The notes under the pieces are model-generated. The model was given only the letters and a program-made list of their open reading frames with translations. It had not been told where the DNA came from and did no database searches. Shown in pieces: positions 7,582 to 15,130 of a stretch of 64,000 nucleotides of DNA. Source of the stretch: Brucella tritici (GTDB taxonomy: Bacteria > Pseudomonadota > Alphaproteobacteria > Rhizobiales > Rhizobiaceae); contig NZ_WBWA01000005.1 of assembly GCF_008932295.1 (NCBI RefSeq), positions 158,913 through 222,912 on the forward strand, in the 5' to 3' direction. Made by a program: the position numbers and the translations under genes. Each line of letters opens with the position of its first letter. The first letter of the stretch is position 1.

Positions 7582-9578
7582 CACCAGATGCTCCCTCTGC
7601 TACCCCAAACGCTCGATGGCCGCGCAGGCCGGTTAGGGGCTGGACGGGTCGGTGTTTCTGGCGGCTCGGTAGGTTGAACTTCACGAACGACACGCCTCGA
7701 AGGGTTCACGTCGTCTCGCAGTTTGGACAGGTTCAGGATCATTGCGCAGGCGCCCTGCATGGATTCACAGTCGAGGAAGTGGTTTTCCTTCGACCGTTGC
7801 ACCCACTTCACCTTGCCGCCGGGAGCGCGCATGCGGCTCTCGGAAACGATCTGGCGGGCATAGTCCTCGCTGATGTCCTCGGGCAGATACCACGCCCCTG
7901 GCGCATCATCGGCCCAACGGATCTTCTGCTGCACCCACGACTTGAAATAGTCGGTGTCCAGCCGGAGCAGATCCAACCCCTTTTTGATTTCCTTGCCGCC
8001 GATCTGGATGTCGATCTTGTTAGCCAAGAGCGGCTTGCGCATCGGGTTAGACGAGCCCTTCGTCGCCCGCACAAGATGCGGGAATCGACGAGCGAAGGCG
8101 TAAACCCGGTGCTCGGGAACAAGGAACTTCTTGCCGGGCCGATAGCCGGAGTCGACCAGAGCGAGCCTGATAGGCAGACCGTCATAGGTATCCGTTAGCA
8201 CATTGGCGAACGTGTCCCAGACCTCCTCGCCTTCGGTCATGCCGTACAGCTCTCGGGCTTCGACCAGCCATGACGTGCCGCCAGCGCCCCACCCACGGAT
8301 GACGTAGATAAGGCGGTCCAGCTGCACGTCACAGGTTAGCGTCAGAACCTTGACGGCTGCAGGAACTTCACCCATGACGTAATCGTCGGTGCATTCCATG
8401 ACCTCGCTCCACTCGGGAGCTGCGCCACCACCCGGCGAATAAAGCTCGCCGAAGCCTTGGTTCTTGACCGACTGAACTGCCCGAGGATTACCGGAGCGCA
8501 CAGCTTCGACATACGCTGCAGCACGCTCTCCCCACGATTTGAATGGAGAGCAGAGGCCGGACACCCAATAGCTGAGGGTCCATGCATCCGGCGGCATTCC
8601 GATAACGTTGCCTTCTAAGTCAACAGACTGACCGGGTGCGACGTAGACGCCGCGATCATTCATCCACTCTTTCGTGGTGATGTCCGCATTGTCCGGTGCC
8701 GGGTCGTTATCAAAGATGAGGCAGCCATTCTTCGGGCACATAAGATGCGCCGTCCGCTGCGCCAATGCAGGAGTCGACGGCAGTTCTCGACCAGCCTCAG
8801 ACATCGGCTTGTCCCACGCAAGGCAGGCAAACCGGGGAATGAAATACTCGCCACAGTGAGGGCAGGGCCATGCCCAATGGTATCGAGTCCCCGTCAGCCA
8901 CAAGCGCCAGACCGTGGACTTGATCTCATCCGGGTCAACCTCAGACCAGAACTCAAGGCCGCTTTCAGGGTCGGTTTCCACTTCGGCCACCCCCTCGCTT
9001 GGCGTTGACGTGATGGCGTGAACGAAGGCCGGATAGGTATCACCACGTGCATCGATCAGGCCGACCGGGTCGCCTTGACCGTTGAGGTTACCCGCCAGCT
9101 CGTCCACTTCGTCCGTGAGCGCGAGACCGAACGGGTCCGATTTCATCGCTGTGGATGAACCGCCATGCGCCAGTCTCAGCGGTACACCGTTGATCAGCTT
9201 CTTGGTTTTCTTCTGCTTGGACTTGGCGGCGACGACATCCTTGAGGCAGGTGCTGCGCATGAGTTCGTCAATGCGCGGTTCCCACTGGTTGATGATGAAG
9301 TCCTTCGACGGGCCGACATACAAGGTCGGAACCGGATGAGTGTCGAGGCGCTCCCCGATCAGATCGAGAAACGTCTCCGACTTGCCAGACTGAGCAGACA
9401 CCACCATGACCACGCGCTTGTGCGTCCGGCCGTGAACAGCCATCGCGAAAGGGATCATGTACGGAGTCTTGTGCGGATTGCGTGGGCCCGGATGACCCGC
9501 CGTGTCGGGATATTCGCGGTTGTCTTTCGCCCATTGGACAGGGTCAGTCCTCGGCCTCGGCGTCAGAAGTTTCCTCAC
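7581..9578 (-). CDS. Terminase large subunit, GpA family
   Basis: About 665 aa from a GTG at 9578; the frame is open to an ATG at 9650, but that would overlap the small subunit by 107 bases, so the start is uncertain. It has the ATPase P-loop-like SAQSGKSE (about residue 61), Walker B-like LALTDEVDEL, and the later Cys pairs WPCPHCGEYF and MCPKNGC typical of GpA terminases. It translocates DNA into the prohead and cuts it. The C-terminal nuclease region includes LALVDSGYRPG. Preceded by its small subunit. Confidence 0.93.
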   Translation of the reverse strand: MRKLLTPRPRTDPVQWAKDNREYPDTAGHPGPRNPHKTPYMIPFAMAVHGRTHKRVVMVVSAQSGKSETFLDLIGERLDTHPVPTLYVGPSKDFIINQWEPRIDELMRSTCLKDVVAAKSKQKKTKKLINGVPLRLAHGGSSTAMKSDPFGLALTDEVDELAGNLNGQGDPVGLIDARGDTYPAFVHAITSTPSEGVAEVETDPESGLEFWSEVDPDEIKSTVWRLWLTGTRYHWAWPCPHCGEYFIPRFACLAWDKPMSEAGRELPSTPALAQRTAHLMCPKNGCLIFDNDPAPDNADITTKEWMNDRGVYVAPGQSVDLEGNVIGMPPDAWTLSYWVSGLCSPFKSWGERAAAYVEAVRSGNPRAVQSVKNQGFGELYSPGGGAAPEWSEVMECTDDYVMGEVPAAVKVLTLTCDVQLDRLIYVIRGWGAGGTSWLVEARELYGMTEGEEVWDTFANVLTDTYDGLPIRLALVDSGYRPGKKFLVPEHRVYAFARRFPHLVRATKGSSNPMRKPLLANKIDIQIGGKEIKKGLDLLRLDTDYFKSWVQQKIRWADDAPGAWYLPEDISEDYARQIVSESRMRAPGGKVKWVQRSKENHFLDCESMQGACAMILNLSKLRDDVNPSRRVVREVQPTEPPETPTRPAPNRPARPSSVWGSRGSIW

Positions 9579-10113
9579 CCGACCGTAGATCCGCGATTTT
9601 TTTGGCAAGACGATCTGCCAATCGGAGCCTTCCCTTGTCGATGATGTCATTCAATCTCTGCCGCTCTCGCGGCGCTCCCGTGATCTCGGCTGGCAGGCCG
9701 TTGAGGTAGGAAAGGAATAGACCAGCCAGCTCGTCCGCTACGGACAAGGCTTCATCGAGCGTGATCAGCTCGCGGTCTTTCCTCATGCGGTTCATGCGGA
9801 GGTCGAGCGCCTTTTCTTCCCGGACCTTGTCCAGGCTTTCGCTCCCGGTCTTCTTGACCGCGCCCTCCTTGAGATGATCGGCATATGCCCGGACGGTATC
9901 GCCTATGGCGTAGCCAACACCCGTCTTCGACAGCACACCGTCCGTCGTCATGATGCGAAGGAACCGGTCGCTCACCCGAAGAATCCGGGACATCTCCTGC
10001 TGGTTCACCACCTGATCCGCGATGTACGACTTCGGAGTTGGTGCCACCGCAACCTTCTTCGGCGCTGCCGCTTTCTTTGCCGCAGGTTTCTTTTTTGCTG
10101 CCGTCGCCATCAT
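9544..10113 (-). CDS. Terminase small subunit (Nu1-like)
   Basis: 189 aa, beginning with two Met codons, then a Lys/Ala/Pro-rich N-terminal tail (AAKKKPAAKKAAAPKKV). A helix-turn-helix-like segment follows (VVNQQEMSRILRVSDRFLRIM) as in Nu1-type DNA-recognition subunits. The second half is helical (EKALDLRMNRMRKDRELITL), which suits oligomerisation and contact with the large subunit. Its start overlaps the preceding small membrane protein gene (ATGA). The basic tail is typical of alphaproteobacterial phage versions. Confidence 0.85.
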   Translation of the reverse strand: MMATAAKKKPAAKKAAAPKKVAVAPTPKSYIADQVVNQQEMSRILRVSDRFLRIMTTDGVLSKTGVGYAIGDTVRAYADHLKEGAVKKTGSESLDKVREEKALDLRMNRMRKDRELITLDEALSVADELAGLFLSYLNGLPAEITGAPRERQRLNDIIDKGRLRLADRLAKKIADLRSGEETSDAEAED

Positions 10114-10259
10114 CTCACCCTTGCAAGTTTCTTATCTCGACGCCGTGCTCGGCGGTTTCCCTGTTCCATCCATGGGGCAGGGGCCGTCGGTACATCGGGA
10201 GATATGCGTTGCTCGCCAGACACGACGAGCAACATCAATGCGGCGACCGCGATCAGCAT
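10110..10259 (-). CDS. Small single-pass membrane protein upstream of terminase
   Basis: 49 aa, starting MLIAVAALMLLVVSGEQRIS. It has one N-terminal hydrophobic segment (residues 1-14), then a Pro-rich linker and a very basic tail (GNRRARRRDKKLARVR). Start and stop are both coupled to neighbours: TAATG with the gene at 10259-10945 and ATGA with the terminase small subunit. This exact packing supports a real gene although it is short. Function unknown. Confidence 0.62.
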   Translation of the reverse strand: MLIAVAALMLLVVSGEQRISPDVPTAPAPWMEQGNRRARRRDKKLARVR

Positions 10260-10945
10260 TAGAACCTCATGAGTTTTTCGATGCGCTTGCCTACGTGCAG
10301 CTCAAGCTGCTGCGGGCCGACCACCAAGAACGTGTTCAAGGACTCGTCCTCTGGGATTTCCTTCATCAGTGCGGGGCCGAACAGCCGGCGGATCTTGCCG
10401 TACTTCACCCCCGAGGAGGCGAACTTGCCGCCTGCGCCTCGTGGCTGATTAGGCTTCCGGCCAAAGGTCCAAAGCGCTTTCGGTGCGCGACTTGACGTCC
10501 CGGCGCTCGGTGGCAGCATCGCGTAGAAATTTCCGTCCGCAACAAACGAGCGTTTGAAGATGCGCGGATTGTTCCACACTCCAGACCGGACGGTTCCCCG
10601 ATCCAGTCCCTTGCGGCCAACATTCAATCGGCTGGATGATTTCACCGATCGAAGTCCCCGATACTTCTCAATGTCCGTACCGCCCTTCACACCGAAGATG
10701 TCGAAGGCGAGAATTGCTTTGCGAGAGACGCCTCTCGTACCGGCCACGACGTAACCCTGATAGTTGCCGGCCTTCAGGTTCATCTGTTTGGTGACTGCTC
10801 TCTGCACCTTCACTTTGGTGCGACGGCCAGCGTCAACAACGCCGCGATGAAGCTCATCTTTGAGGGTGCCTTTAGCCAGGCGCTCCGACAATCGAGTGAA
10901 GCTCTTCAGCGAATTGATGTTTGAAGTGCCGAGCTTGATCTGCAT
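10259..10945 (-). CDS. Putative minor tail / virion morphogenesis protein
   Basis: 228 aa from the ATG at 10945, with GGAGG five bases upstream; the open frame runs a further 29 codons without support. It is basic, begins MQIKLGTSNINSLKSFTRLS, and has a central segment GNYQGYVVAGTRGVSRKAIL followed by a long Gly/Ser/Arg-rich loop. The pattern recalls phage minor tail protein Z-type or head-tail assembly proteins (LKAGxYxxxVxxxR-type). It is the first gene of the leftward structural operon. Functional assignment is tentative. Confidence 0.65.
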   Translation of the reverse strand: MQIKLGTSNINSLKSFTRLSERLAKGTLKDELHRGVVDAGRRTKVKVQRAVTKQMNLKAGNYQGYVVAGTRGVSRKAILAFDIFGVKGGTDIEKYRGLRSVKSSSRLNVGRKGLDRGTVRSGVWNNPRIFKRSFVADGNFYAMLPPSAGTSSRAPKALWTFGRKPNQPRGAGGKFASSGVKYGKIRRLFGPALMKEIPEDESLNTFLVVGPQQLELHVGKRIEKLMRF

Positions 10946-11242
10946 TTCAGCCTCCAAACGATAGCTTTGTTCTAACGATGCCCCGGTATTTCCGTGGTTG
11001 TGCGCAAAATTATTTCTATCGGAGCTAGTCACCCCGTAGAATTTTTTTCTCGAAACTGAGTGCCAAGATCACCAGAACCAAGAGGCCGACCGTCACGGAA
11101 TCGGAACGGTAGAAACAAAATCTTCAAAACCGCTCGAATACTGCGCTGCGCCCGACCCGCGGTGCCCCGCCCCCCTGCCAGAAGAACCTAACCGGCCACG
11201 GGGTCTAACCCATTGATATGTAATGACATTTGGCGGCGGCTC

Positions 11243-11372
11243 ATGGGCGCGCATGATGCGGGCACGTGGGCGCATGGGTAGGCGCGTGGGTGCCGTGCAC
11301 GTGGGTGCGGGCATAGCGCGCCATGAGCGGGCAGGCATGGGCAGGCGCTGGCATGGCGTGGGTAGGGCAGAC
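11243..11372. repeat. G-rich short-repeat tract (GGGCA/GGGTAGGCG-type units)
   Basis: About 130 bases on the plus strand are built from degenerate units around GGGCAYG, GTGGGTGC and GGGTAGGCG, with at least ten GGG runs and very few other trinucleotide types. Strand asymmetry is strong. No protein reading frame explains it. It could be a DNA-binding iteron set, a packaging or replication signal, or a G-quadruplex-forming tract. Confidence 0.5.
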
Positions 11373-11677
11373 GCCTTCCGGCTTCGCCTTCGCTTCGCTC
11401 TGCTAGTCCTGTTAGCGTATGTGGAATGTGGTTATGTGCACCATGCGCGGCGTCCGGCGTCTGGGCCGTACCTTATCGCCGCTGGCAATAATGGCTTATG
11501 GGCATTTGTTTGACTCGCCGATTTGAGTCCACGCAAGGGGAAAAGTGAAAAGCCTATCCGCTTTGCACCATAGCCAGCGCCCGCCACCTATCGGCCGCAT
11601 GTGCGGTTGACAGCCTATGGCGCGGCCTTCCTGCCACCATGGCCCGGCCTGTTTTTGGGGAGATTTGGCGGAAATTT

Positions 11678-11692
11678 AATTCGTTTCGTATA
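11678..11692. promoter_or_regulatory. Repressor operator half of left cluster, site 1
   Basis: AATTCG-TTT-CGTATA differs at two positions from the perfect AATACG-N3-CGTATT palindrome found near the repressor gene. It sits about 4 helical turns from the next site. Confidence 0.6.
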
Positions 11693-11709
11693 AAATTGTT
11701 TTGTTTGTT

Positions 11710-11738
11710 TTCAATAAGTTAGATACAAAACGTATAAT
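11710..11738 (+). promoter_or_regulatory. Candidate rightward early promoter under operator control
   Basis: A perfect TATAAT at 11733-11738 is preceded by TTCAAT at 11710-11715 with a 17-base spacer. The -10 box overlaps the operator at 11722-11736, so repressor binding would block it. It would drive the rightward block starting at 12324. Confidence 0.6.
11722..11736. promoter_or_regulatory. Repressor operator, left cluster site 2
   Basis: GATACA-AAA-CGTATA is a near match to the AATACG-N3-CGTATT operator. It overlaps the -10 box of the rightward promoter. Confidence 0.62.
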
Positions 11739-11762
11739 TTATTAAAAATAGCGCTTGCGTTT

Positions 11763-11777
11763 AATACGATATGAATT
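11763..11777. promoter_or_regulatory. Weak repressor operator, left cluster site 3
   Basis: AATACG-ATA-TGAATT has one perfect half-site and one degenerate half. Its centre is 41 bases from site 2, matching the 44-base spacing of sites 1 and 2. Confidence 0.45.
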
Positions 11778-12230
11778 ATTCTATGTGTATCGAAGCAACG
11801 GCAACGGGGCGACGATACGCCGAACCGGCAACGGTCCAGCGGGATCTTTGAAAACAAGTCGACGGCTTTTTGCCTTTGCCCTGTTAGGTGGACGTAATGC
11901 GAGACTGATTCGTCGGTGCGGCATAGCGGGATTGACCAGAGATAAAGGACTCACGAAAAGCGCGGTCGCGAATCGGTGATTGATACGTGTGAAGCCTTGC
12001 AAGCTTTGCCAGTCAATCGGGGCCTATGTTCCGGCCTGACTTAACAATAGGACATTTGCAAATATGCGCCGCTGGAAACAGGACGGGCGATAAAGCAAAG
12101 CACAATAGGCAATATGCGGTTCGGTTGGGATAGTCCGATATGAAGCTCTGAAAAAGCGCCGCTCTATAAGGCTAGTCCCCGGCAAGCGCCGGATGTTTCG
12201 AGATAAACCATTCAAAGAATTTTCAATGTG

Positions 12231-12270
12231 AAAAGGCCGGAATTGCTGAAAAAGCTTTCCGGCTTTTTCC
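12231..12270 (+). terminator. Rho-independent terminator ending the untranslated leader
   Basis: Stem GCCGGAA / TTCCGGC (12236-12242 and 12257-12263) is followed by five T. It lies between the operator-controlled promoter and the first gene, so it may act as an attenuator or be overcome by antitermination. Confidence 0.7.
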
Positions 12271-12323
12271 GTTGCGACGGCTTGGCAGATAAGGCCGGGC
12301 TTTTTCAACGGAAAGGCAAGGCA

Positions 12324-12515
12324 ATGGATTTTGAAACTGCTATGGAAAGTAACGTCTCAATCAATGCAGCAATAGCCGAATTGGCACGGCACGGACACAA
12401 GGCAATCGACTTTGACGATTGCGAGCTATTCGATTGTGTATCGGGCGAAACAATCGCCGTTATCAACGGCGGATGCATTGCAGGCAATGCCGTTCTGGCA
12501 TGGCTTGGCTACTGA
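12324..12515 (+). CDS. Small acidic hypothetical protein
   Basis: 63 aa, starting MDFETAMESNVSINAAIAEL, with AAGG-type ribosome site. Contains a CELFDCVSGETIAVINGGC segment. It is bracketed by two terminators (12231-12270 and 12526-12550), so it may be expressed as a single-gene unit. No family recognised; the position at the head of an early block suggests a host-takeover type product, which is inference. Confidence 0.65.
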   Translation: MDFETAMESNVSINAAIAELARHGHKAIDFDDCELFDCVSGETIAVINGGCIAGNAVLAWLGY

Positions 12516-12525
12516 ATTGCAGCAT

Positions 12526-12550
12526 AAAGGGCAGGGAAAGCCTGCCTTTT
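12526..12550 (+). terminator. Rho-independent terminator
   Basis: Stem GGCAGG / CCTGCC (12530-12535 and 12541-12546) with loop GAAAG and a TTTT tail, immediately downstream of the 63-aa gene. Confidence 0.72.
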
Positions 12551-12574
12551 GTGAAGCTATTCGGCTTCGATCCC

Positions 12575-12586
12575 CGCAATTATGCG
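12575..12586 (+). repeat. Start-associated inverted repeat 1
   Basis: CGCA-ATTA-TGCG, perfect 4-bp arms, 23 bases before the ATG at 12610. C-rich flank on the 5' side and GGAAAAGGA on the 3' side. Confidence 0.75.
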
Positions 12587-12609
12587 ACAAATGGAAAAGG
12601 AAATTCATC

Positions 12610-13176
12610 ATGGCAAATTTCAAGGTTCTCAAAGGTAACGCGCTAGGTAAAGCTATCGAAGGCCGTGGCGAAGCCATTGCCACGTTCACGGAAAAAGAGC
12701 ACCAGCTTGCCTATTCGGCTATCGCTCATTTGGAAGAACACAACGATGCAAAGTATGTGAACGCGCTTTATGCCGTCACGCCGGTTAACTACCGTGCCGG
12801 ATTGCGTGCATGGGTAGGCGCTTTTGCAAAGGCGAAGTTTGAAAAGGAATCGCAGACGTTCGTCTATGCGAAGGGCAAGGAATCGAACCTTGAAAAGGCG
12901 CTGGAAATTGCTCCGGCGAACTATGCCAAGGAAGCCAACGCCGGCGCGGGCAAGGCGGCTAAGTCGCTTATGGAACGTGTGGAGTCTGCCGCGAAAAAGG
13001 TTATCGAGGATGAATCGGCAAGCCGTGACGACAAGGCTTTCGCTCGCGCCTTGAATAACTTCCTTGCCATGCACAAGCGTGCCCTGACGCAGCCAAAGGC
13101 GGAAAAGCCTGCGAAGCCTGCCCCACGCCTTATCAAGGCGAAGCCGGAAGCAACGGCGGAAGCGAAGGCCGCTTAA
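12610..13176 (+). CDS. Conserved phage-type hypothetical protein with Lys/Ala/Pro-rich tail
   Basis: 188 aa, starting MANFKVLKGNALGKAIEGRG. The body (residues 1-140) is alpha-helical and soluble, with repeated FTEKEHQLAYSAIAHLEEH and YAVTPVNYRAGLRAWVGAF segments. The C-terminus (QPKAEKPAKPAPRLIKAKPE) is low-complexity and basic. Preceded by start-associated repeat 1 and followed by a strong terminator. Likely an abundant early product given that architecture. No known function recognised. Confidence 0.72.
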   Translation: MANFKVLKGNALGKAIEGRGEAIATFTEKEHQLAYSAIAHLEEHNDAKYVNALYAVTPVNYRAGLRAWVGAFAKAKFEKESQTFVYAKGKESNLEKALEIAPANYAKEANAGAGKAAKSLMERVESAAKKVIEDESASRDDKAFARALNNFLAMHKRALTQPKAEKPAKPAPRLIKAKPEATAEAKAA

Positions 13177-13193
13177 TCTGAAAAATCGACAGG

Positions 13194-13220
13194 GCCGGGT
13201 CCGAATAGGGCCCGGCTTTT
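13194..13220 (+). terminator. Rho-independent terminator
   Basis: Stem GCCGGG / CCCGGC (13194-13199 and 13211-13216) followed by TTTT, 17 bases after the stop of the 188-aa gene. Confidence 0.78.
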
Positions 13221-13275
13221 CCGTGAACCCCTGCAAGGGCGCTTTCGCGCGCCTTTTCACGGCTTCACGCCGAAT

Positions 13276-13456
13276 GCAGACGCCTAGCAGTCTATGTGCC
13301 GCCCGTCATTCGCCGGAAAGGTTCGACCTCCGATATGGTGCAATCCTCTTTTGCACGGGTATGTCACGGAATGCATAGGCGCGATGATATGAGCGGAAAA
13401 CAGATAGGCCATAGAGCCGATGGCACCGCAAAATGATCTAGCCGCTAGGCGTCTGC
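13276..13456 (+). ncRNA. Candidate structured RNA (nested inverted repeats)
   Basis: A perfect 13-bp inverted repeat, GCAGACGCCTAGC (13276-13288) and GCTAGGCGTCTGC (13444-13456), encloses about 155 noncoding bases. Inside it lie a second helix of nine pairs with one bulge (TCTATG-U-GCC at 13291-13300 with GGCCATAGA at 13407-13415), a GTGCAA / TTGCAC hairpin with a 7-base loop (13338-13356) and a GGT-TCG-ACC type hairpin (13319-13329). The nesting suggests a multibranched RNA fold between a terminator and start-associated repeat 2. Whether it is transcribed or a DNA element (for example MITE-like) cannot be told here. Confidence 0.45.
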
Positions 13457-13461
13457 GCCCA

Positions 13462-13473
13462 CGCAATCATGCG
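13462..13473 (+). repeat. Start-associated inverted repeat 2
   Basis: CGCA-ATCA-TGCG, perfect arms, 17 bases before the ATG at 13491, followed by GGAGA. Confidence 0.8.
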
Positions 13474-13490
13474 CTCATGGAGAAATTGTC

Positions 13491-13676
13491 ATGCTTTCAC
13501 GCCCGGAATCCGTCCGGCGGCAGGCTGATTATGCGCCTTTCCGCCACCCACATTTTGAGACTGCCAAGGCCGCACAACGTGCCGCCTTCCTGCGCGAGCT
13601 CGAAGAGTCGGTCAAGCGGTCTGACGCCATGCGCGCACGCCTTTCAACCGCTCGCGTCTTGGAGTCAATGCAATGA
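13491..13676 (+). CDS. Small Arg/Glu-rich hypothetical protein
   Basis: 61 aa, MLSRPESVRRQADYAPFRHP onward, predicted largely helical and hydrophilic. First gene of a run of overlapping small genes; its stop overlaps the next start (ATGA). Ribosome site GGAGA follows start-associated repeat 2. Function unknown. Confidence 0.68.
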   Translation: MLSRPESVRRQADYAPFRHPHFETAKAAQRAAFLRELEESVKRSDAMRARLSTARVLESMQ

Positions 13677-14035
13677 AAACCATTCTCGCCGCACTCGCCT
13701 TCCTGCCTGTTTCGCTCCCGCATGATACGGCGCCTATTCCGCGCCCCGACATGCCTGCGCAATATGTCGTGGTCGCGTTCGACAAGGGCTTCACAACGGC
13801 AACTGTCATCGAAGAATTTCGCGACATTGACGACCTCGAAGCATGTGTCGACGTCGCGCAGTCGTCCGGTGAAGGCCAATGGACTTCATGCGTTCCCGTA
13901 ACAGGCGAGGCGGAAGCGTATGCACTCGCCGAACCCACGGACTCCATCGCCTGCCTTTTGGCCGCAATCCAGCCCACTGACGCGAACCTCGAAGCGTGCA
14001 CCGGCATTCCTGTAGCGGAGTCGATCAATGAATAG
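13673..14035 (+). CDS. Putative exported small protein
   Basis: 120 aa. The N-terminus MKTILAALAFLPVSLPHDTA is a short hydrophobic, signal-peptide-like segment. The mature part is acidic and carries four Cys (EACVDVAQ, TSCVPV, IACLLA, EACTG), which could form two disulphides in the periplasm. Coupled to its neighbours by ATGA overlaps. No family recognised. Confidence 0.65.
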   Translation: MKTILAALAFLPVSLPHDTAPIPRPDMPAQYVVVAFDKGFTTATVIEEFRDIDDLEACVDVAQSSGEGQWTSCVPVTGEAEAYALAEPTDSIACLLAAIQPTDANLEACTGIPVAESINE

Positions 14036-14225
14036 CGTTTCAACCTGTCATCTCCCACTCGCCGCGCCGGGACTTATCAGCTTCCGGTGCCGGTCGCCTT
14101 TTGGCTGGATCATGATCGGCGCGCACGACCCTGACGACGCCATGTCTCAAGCCCGACGTTCCAGCGAGTCCGCAAGCCGTGACACGCTGCAAATATGGAA
14201 CGGCTCCCGCTATGTGCCGGTGTAA
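14028..14225 (+). CDS. Small hypothetical protein
   Basis: 65 aa, starting MNSVSTCHLPLAAPGLISFR. The ATG overlaps the end of the previous gene by eight bases. It contains a SPFGWIMIGAHDPDDAMSQA segment resembling short phage proteins of unknown role. No membrane or enzyme motif. Confidence 0.6.
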   Translation: MNSVSTCHLPLAAPGLISFRCRSPFGWIMIGAHDPDDAMSQARRSSESASRDTLQIWNGSRYVPV

Positions 14226-14229
14226 CGCC

Positions 14230-14421
14230 ATGCCGCGCCATTGGGAAACACACCTATACACCTACGCCGTCGCCTACCAGCAAGGCGACAAGATCAAGCC
14301 TGAAAACCTTGCCGGTATGCGCCGCAAGGCGCTTTTGCACGGCCATACAGAAGGCCAATGCCTGCGAGTCGAGCAAGATCCCGGCCTTTACATTCGCACC
14401 GGACGCCTAAGCCCGGTCTAA
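14230..14421 (+). CDS. Small hypothetical protein
   Basis: 63 aa from the ATG at 14230 (MPRHWETHLYTYAVAYQQGD). The ribosome site is weak, so translation probably depends on coupling with the gene ending five bases upstream. Basic and hydrophilic. Function unknown. Confidence 0.58.
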   Translation: MPRHWETHLYTYAVAYQQGDKIKPENLAGMRRKALLHGHTEGQCLRVEQDPGLYIRTGRLSPV

Positions 14422-14437
14422 CCAGCACCCCGCACCC

Positions 14438-14449
14438 TGCAACTATGCA
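14438..14449 (+). repeat. Start-associated inverted repeat 3
   Basis: TGCA-ACTA-TGCA. The outer pair is T-A instead of C-G, a compensatory change. 16 bases before the ATG at 14466; GGAAA follows. Confidence 0.75.
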
Positions 14450-14465
14450 CGAAAGGAAACGCGCC

Positions 14466-14720
14466 ATGAGCAACCCCGCTCAAGCCGCCCTGTCACGCGC
14501 CGTCAACCGCGCAATCGCCAATGGCTCGCCTGTTGTCGTGAACGTCCCGCCGCGTATTGCGCCTGGATACCGCGCCTTTACCGGCCATGTTTTCACGGCA
14601 ACGCAAGCGGCGGCTTACAACGCCGCGCTTGACCGATTCGAGCGGTCGCCGAATGAGGCGAACCAGAATGGCGCGCACAATCTTTTCTATTCCATCGCCT
14701 TGACCGGAAAGGAAGCATGA
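14466..14720 (+). CDS. Small hypothetical protein
   Basis: 84 aa from the ATG at 14466 (MSNPAQAALSRAVNRAIANG), preceded by AAAGGAAA. Small-residue-rich, with TGHVFTATQAAAYNAALDRF. The stop overlaps the next start (ATGA). No known family. Confidence 0.65.
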   Translation: MSNPAQAALSRAVNRAIANGSPVVVNVPPRIAPGYRAFTGHVFTATQAAAYNAALDRFERSPNEANQNGAHNLFYSIALTGKEA

Positions 14721-14890
14721 CCGTGCGCAAACTGAAAGCATTTCTGCTTGGGATGCGGGAGTTCCGCCTGTCCATTACATGGGCTGACCCCGCTCGCACC
14801 GACGACTGCGACTATACCGGGCTTGACGAATCCTACGACAGAGGCCGGGAATTTGCGCACCGTCTGACCCTGCGCGCCTTCGACGGCTGA
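14717..14890 (+). CDS. Very small hypothetical protein
   Basis: 57 aa: begins MTVRKLKAFLLGMREFRLSI and ends in AHRLTLRAFDG. Start overlaps the previous stop as ATGA. Mixed charge, no motif. Supported by tight packing only. Confidence 0.52.
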   Translation: MTVRKLKAFLLGMREFRLSITWADPARTDDCDYTGLDESYDRGREFAHRLTLRAFDG

Positions 14891-14907
14891 CTACACCTTT
14901 CACCACC

Positions 14908-14919
14908 CGCAAACATGCG
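14908..14919 (+). repeat. Start-associated inverted repeat 4
   Basis: CGCA-AACA-TGCG, perfect arms, 19 bases before the ATG at 14939, with AGAGGAGA between. Confidence 0.8.
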
Positions 14920-14938
14920 AAAAGAGGAGATCCGCGCC

Positions 14939-15130
14939 ATGAAAGCGCCCGTTGCATACACATACGTCATATTGAACGAACGTCGCCGCTCGACGGCCCG
15001 CTGGTCGCTGGCAATCCAGTTCCCAAACGGAATCCTTGAGCGCCTCACGACATACAAAAGTCGTTACCGCGCCGTGTCCGCCGCAAAGACTCTCGCCGTC
15101 GGCTCCTGCCGCATAGAGGTGCGCGCGTGA
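14939..15130 (+). CDS. Small basic hypothetical protein
   Basis: 63 aa from the ATG at 14939 (MKAPVAYTYVILNERRRSTA). Arg-rich (net positive), ending AVGSCRIEVRA. Strong GAGGAGA ribosome site after start-associated repeat 4. Overlaps the next gene start. Function unknown. Confidence 0.65.
   Translation: MKAPVAYTYVILNERRRSTARWSLAIQFPNGILERLTTYKSRYRAVSAAKTLAVGSCRIEVRA

Larger units (their letters stand above)
10946..12323. other. 1.4-kb region without a convincing gene
   Basis: No open frame here has a credible start, ribosome site and protein-like composition. Left part (to about 11640) is GC-rich with a G-tract and small hairpins, for example CCGC-ATGT-GCGG at 11595-11606, nested in CCATAG / CTATGG (11568-11573 and 11615-11620). 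The right part is AT-rich, with operators, a promoter and a leader ending in a terminator. A 26-codon frame at 11771-11851 exists but has no ribosome site. The cos/pac site could lie here, since the packaging operon starts at its left end. Confidence 0.55.

Noticed and set aside
11755..11979. 74-codon plus-strand frame in the early leader, and a 26-codon frame at 11771-11851
   Set aside because: No ribosome site, start codon within the operator, and Arg-rich composition; more likely untranslated leader.
12024..12308. 94-codon minus-strand frame
   Set aside because: Crosses the terminator stem and the expected transcript on the other strand; no start signal.
13319..13329. tRNA T-arm-like GGTTCGACC hairpin as a tRNA gene
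   Set aside because: No matching acceptor, D-arm or anticodon arm could be assembled around it.
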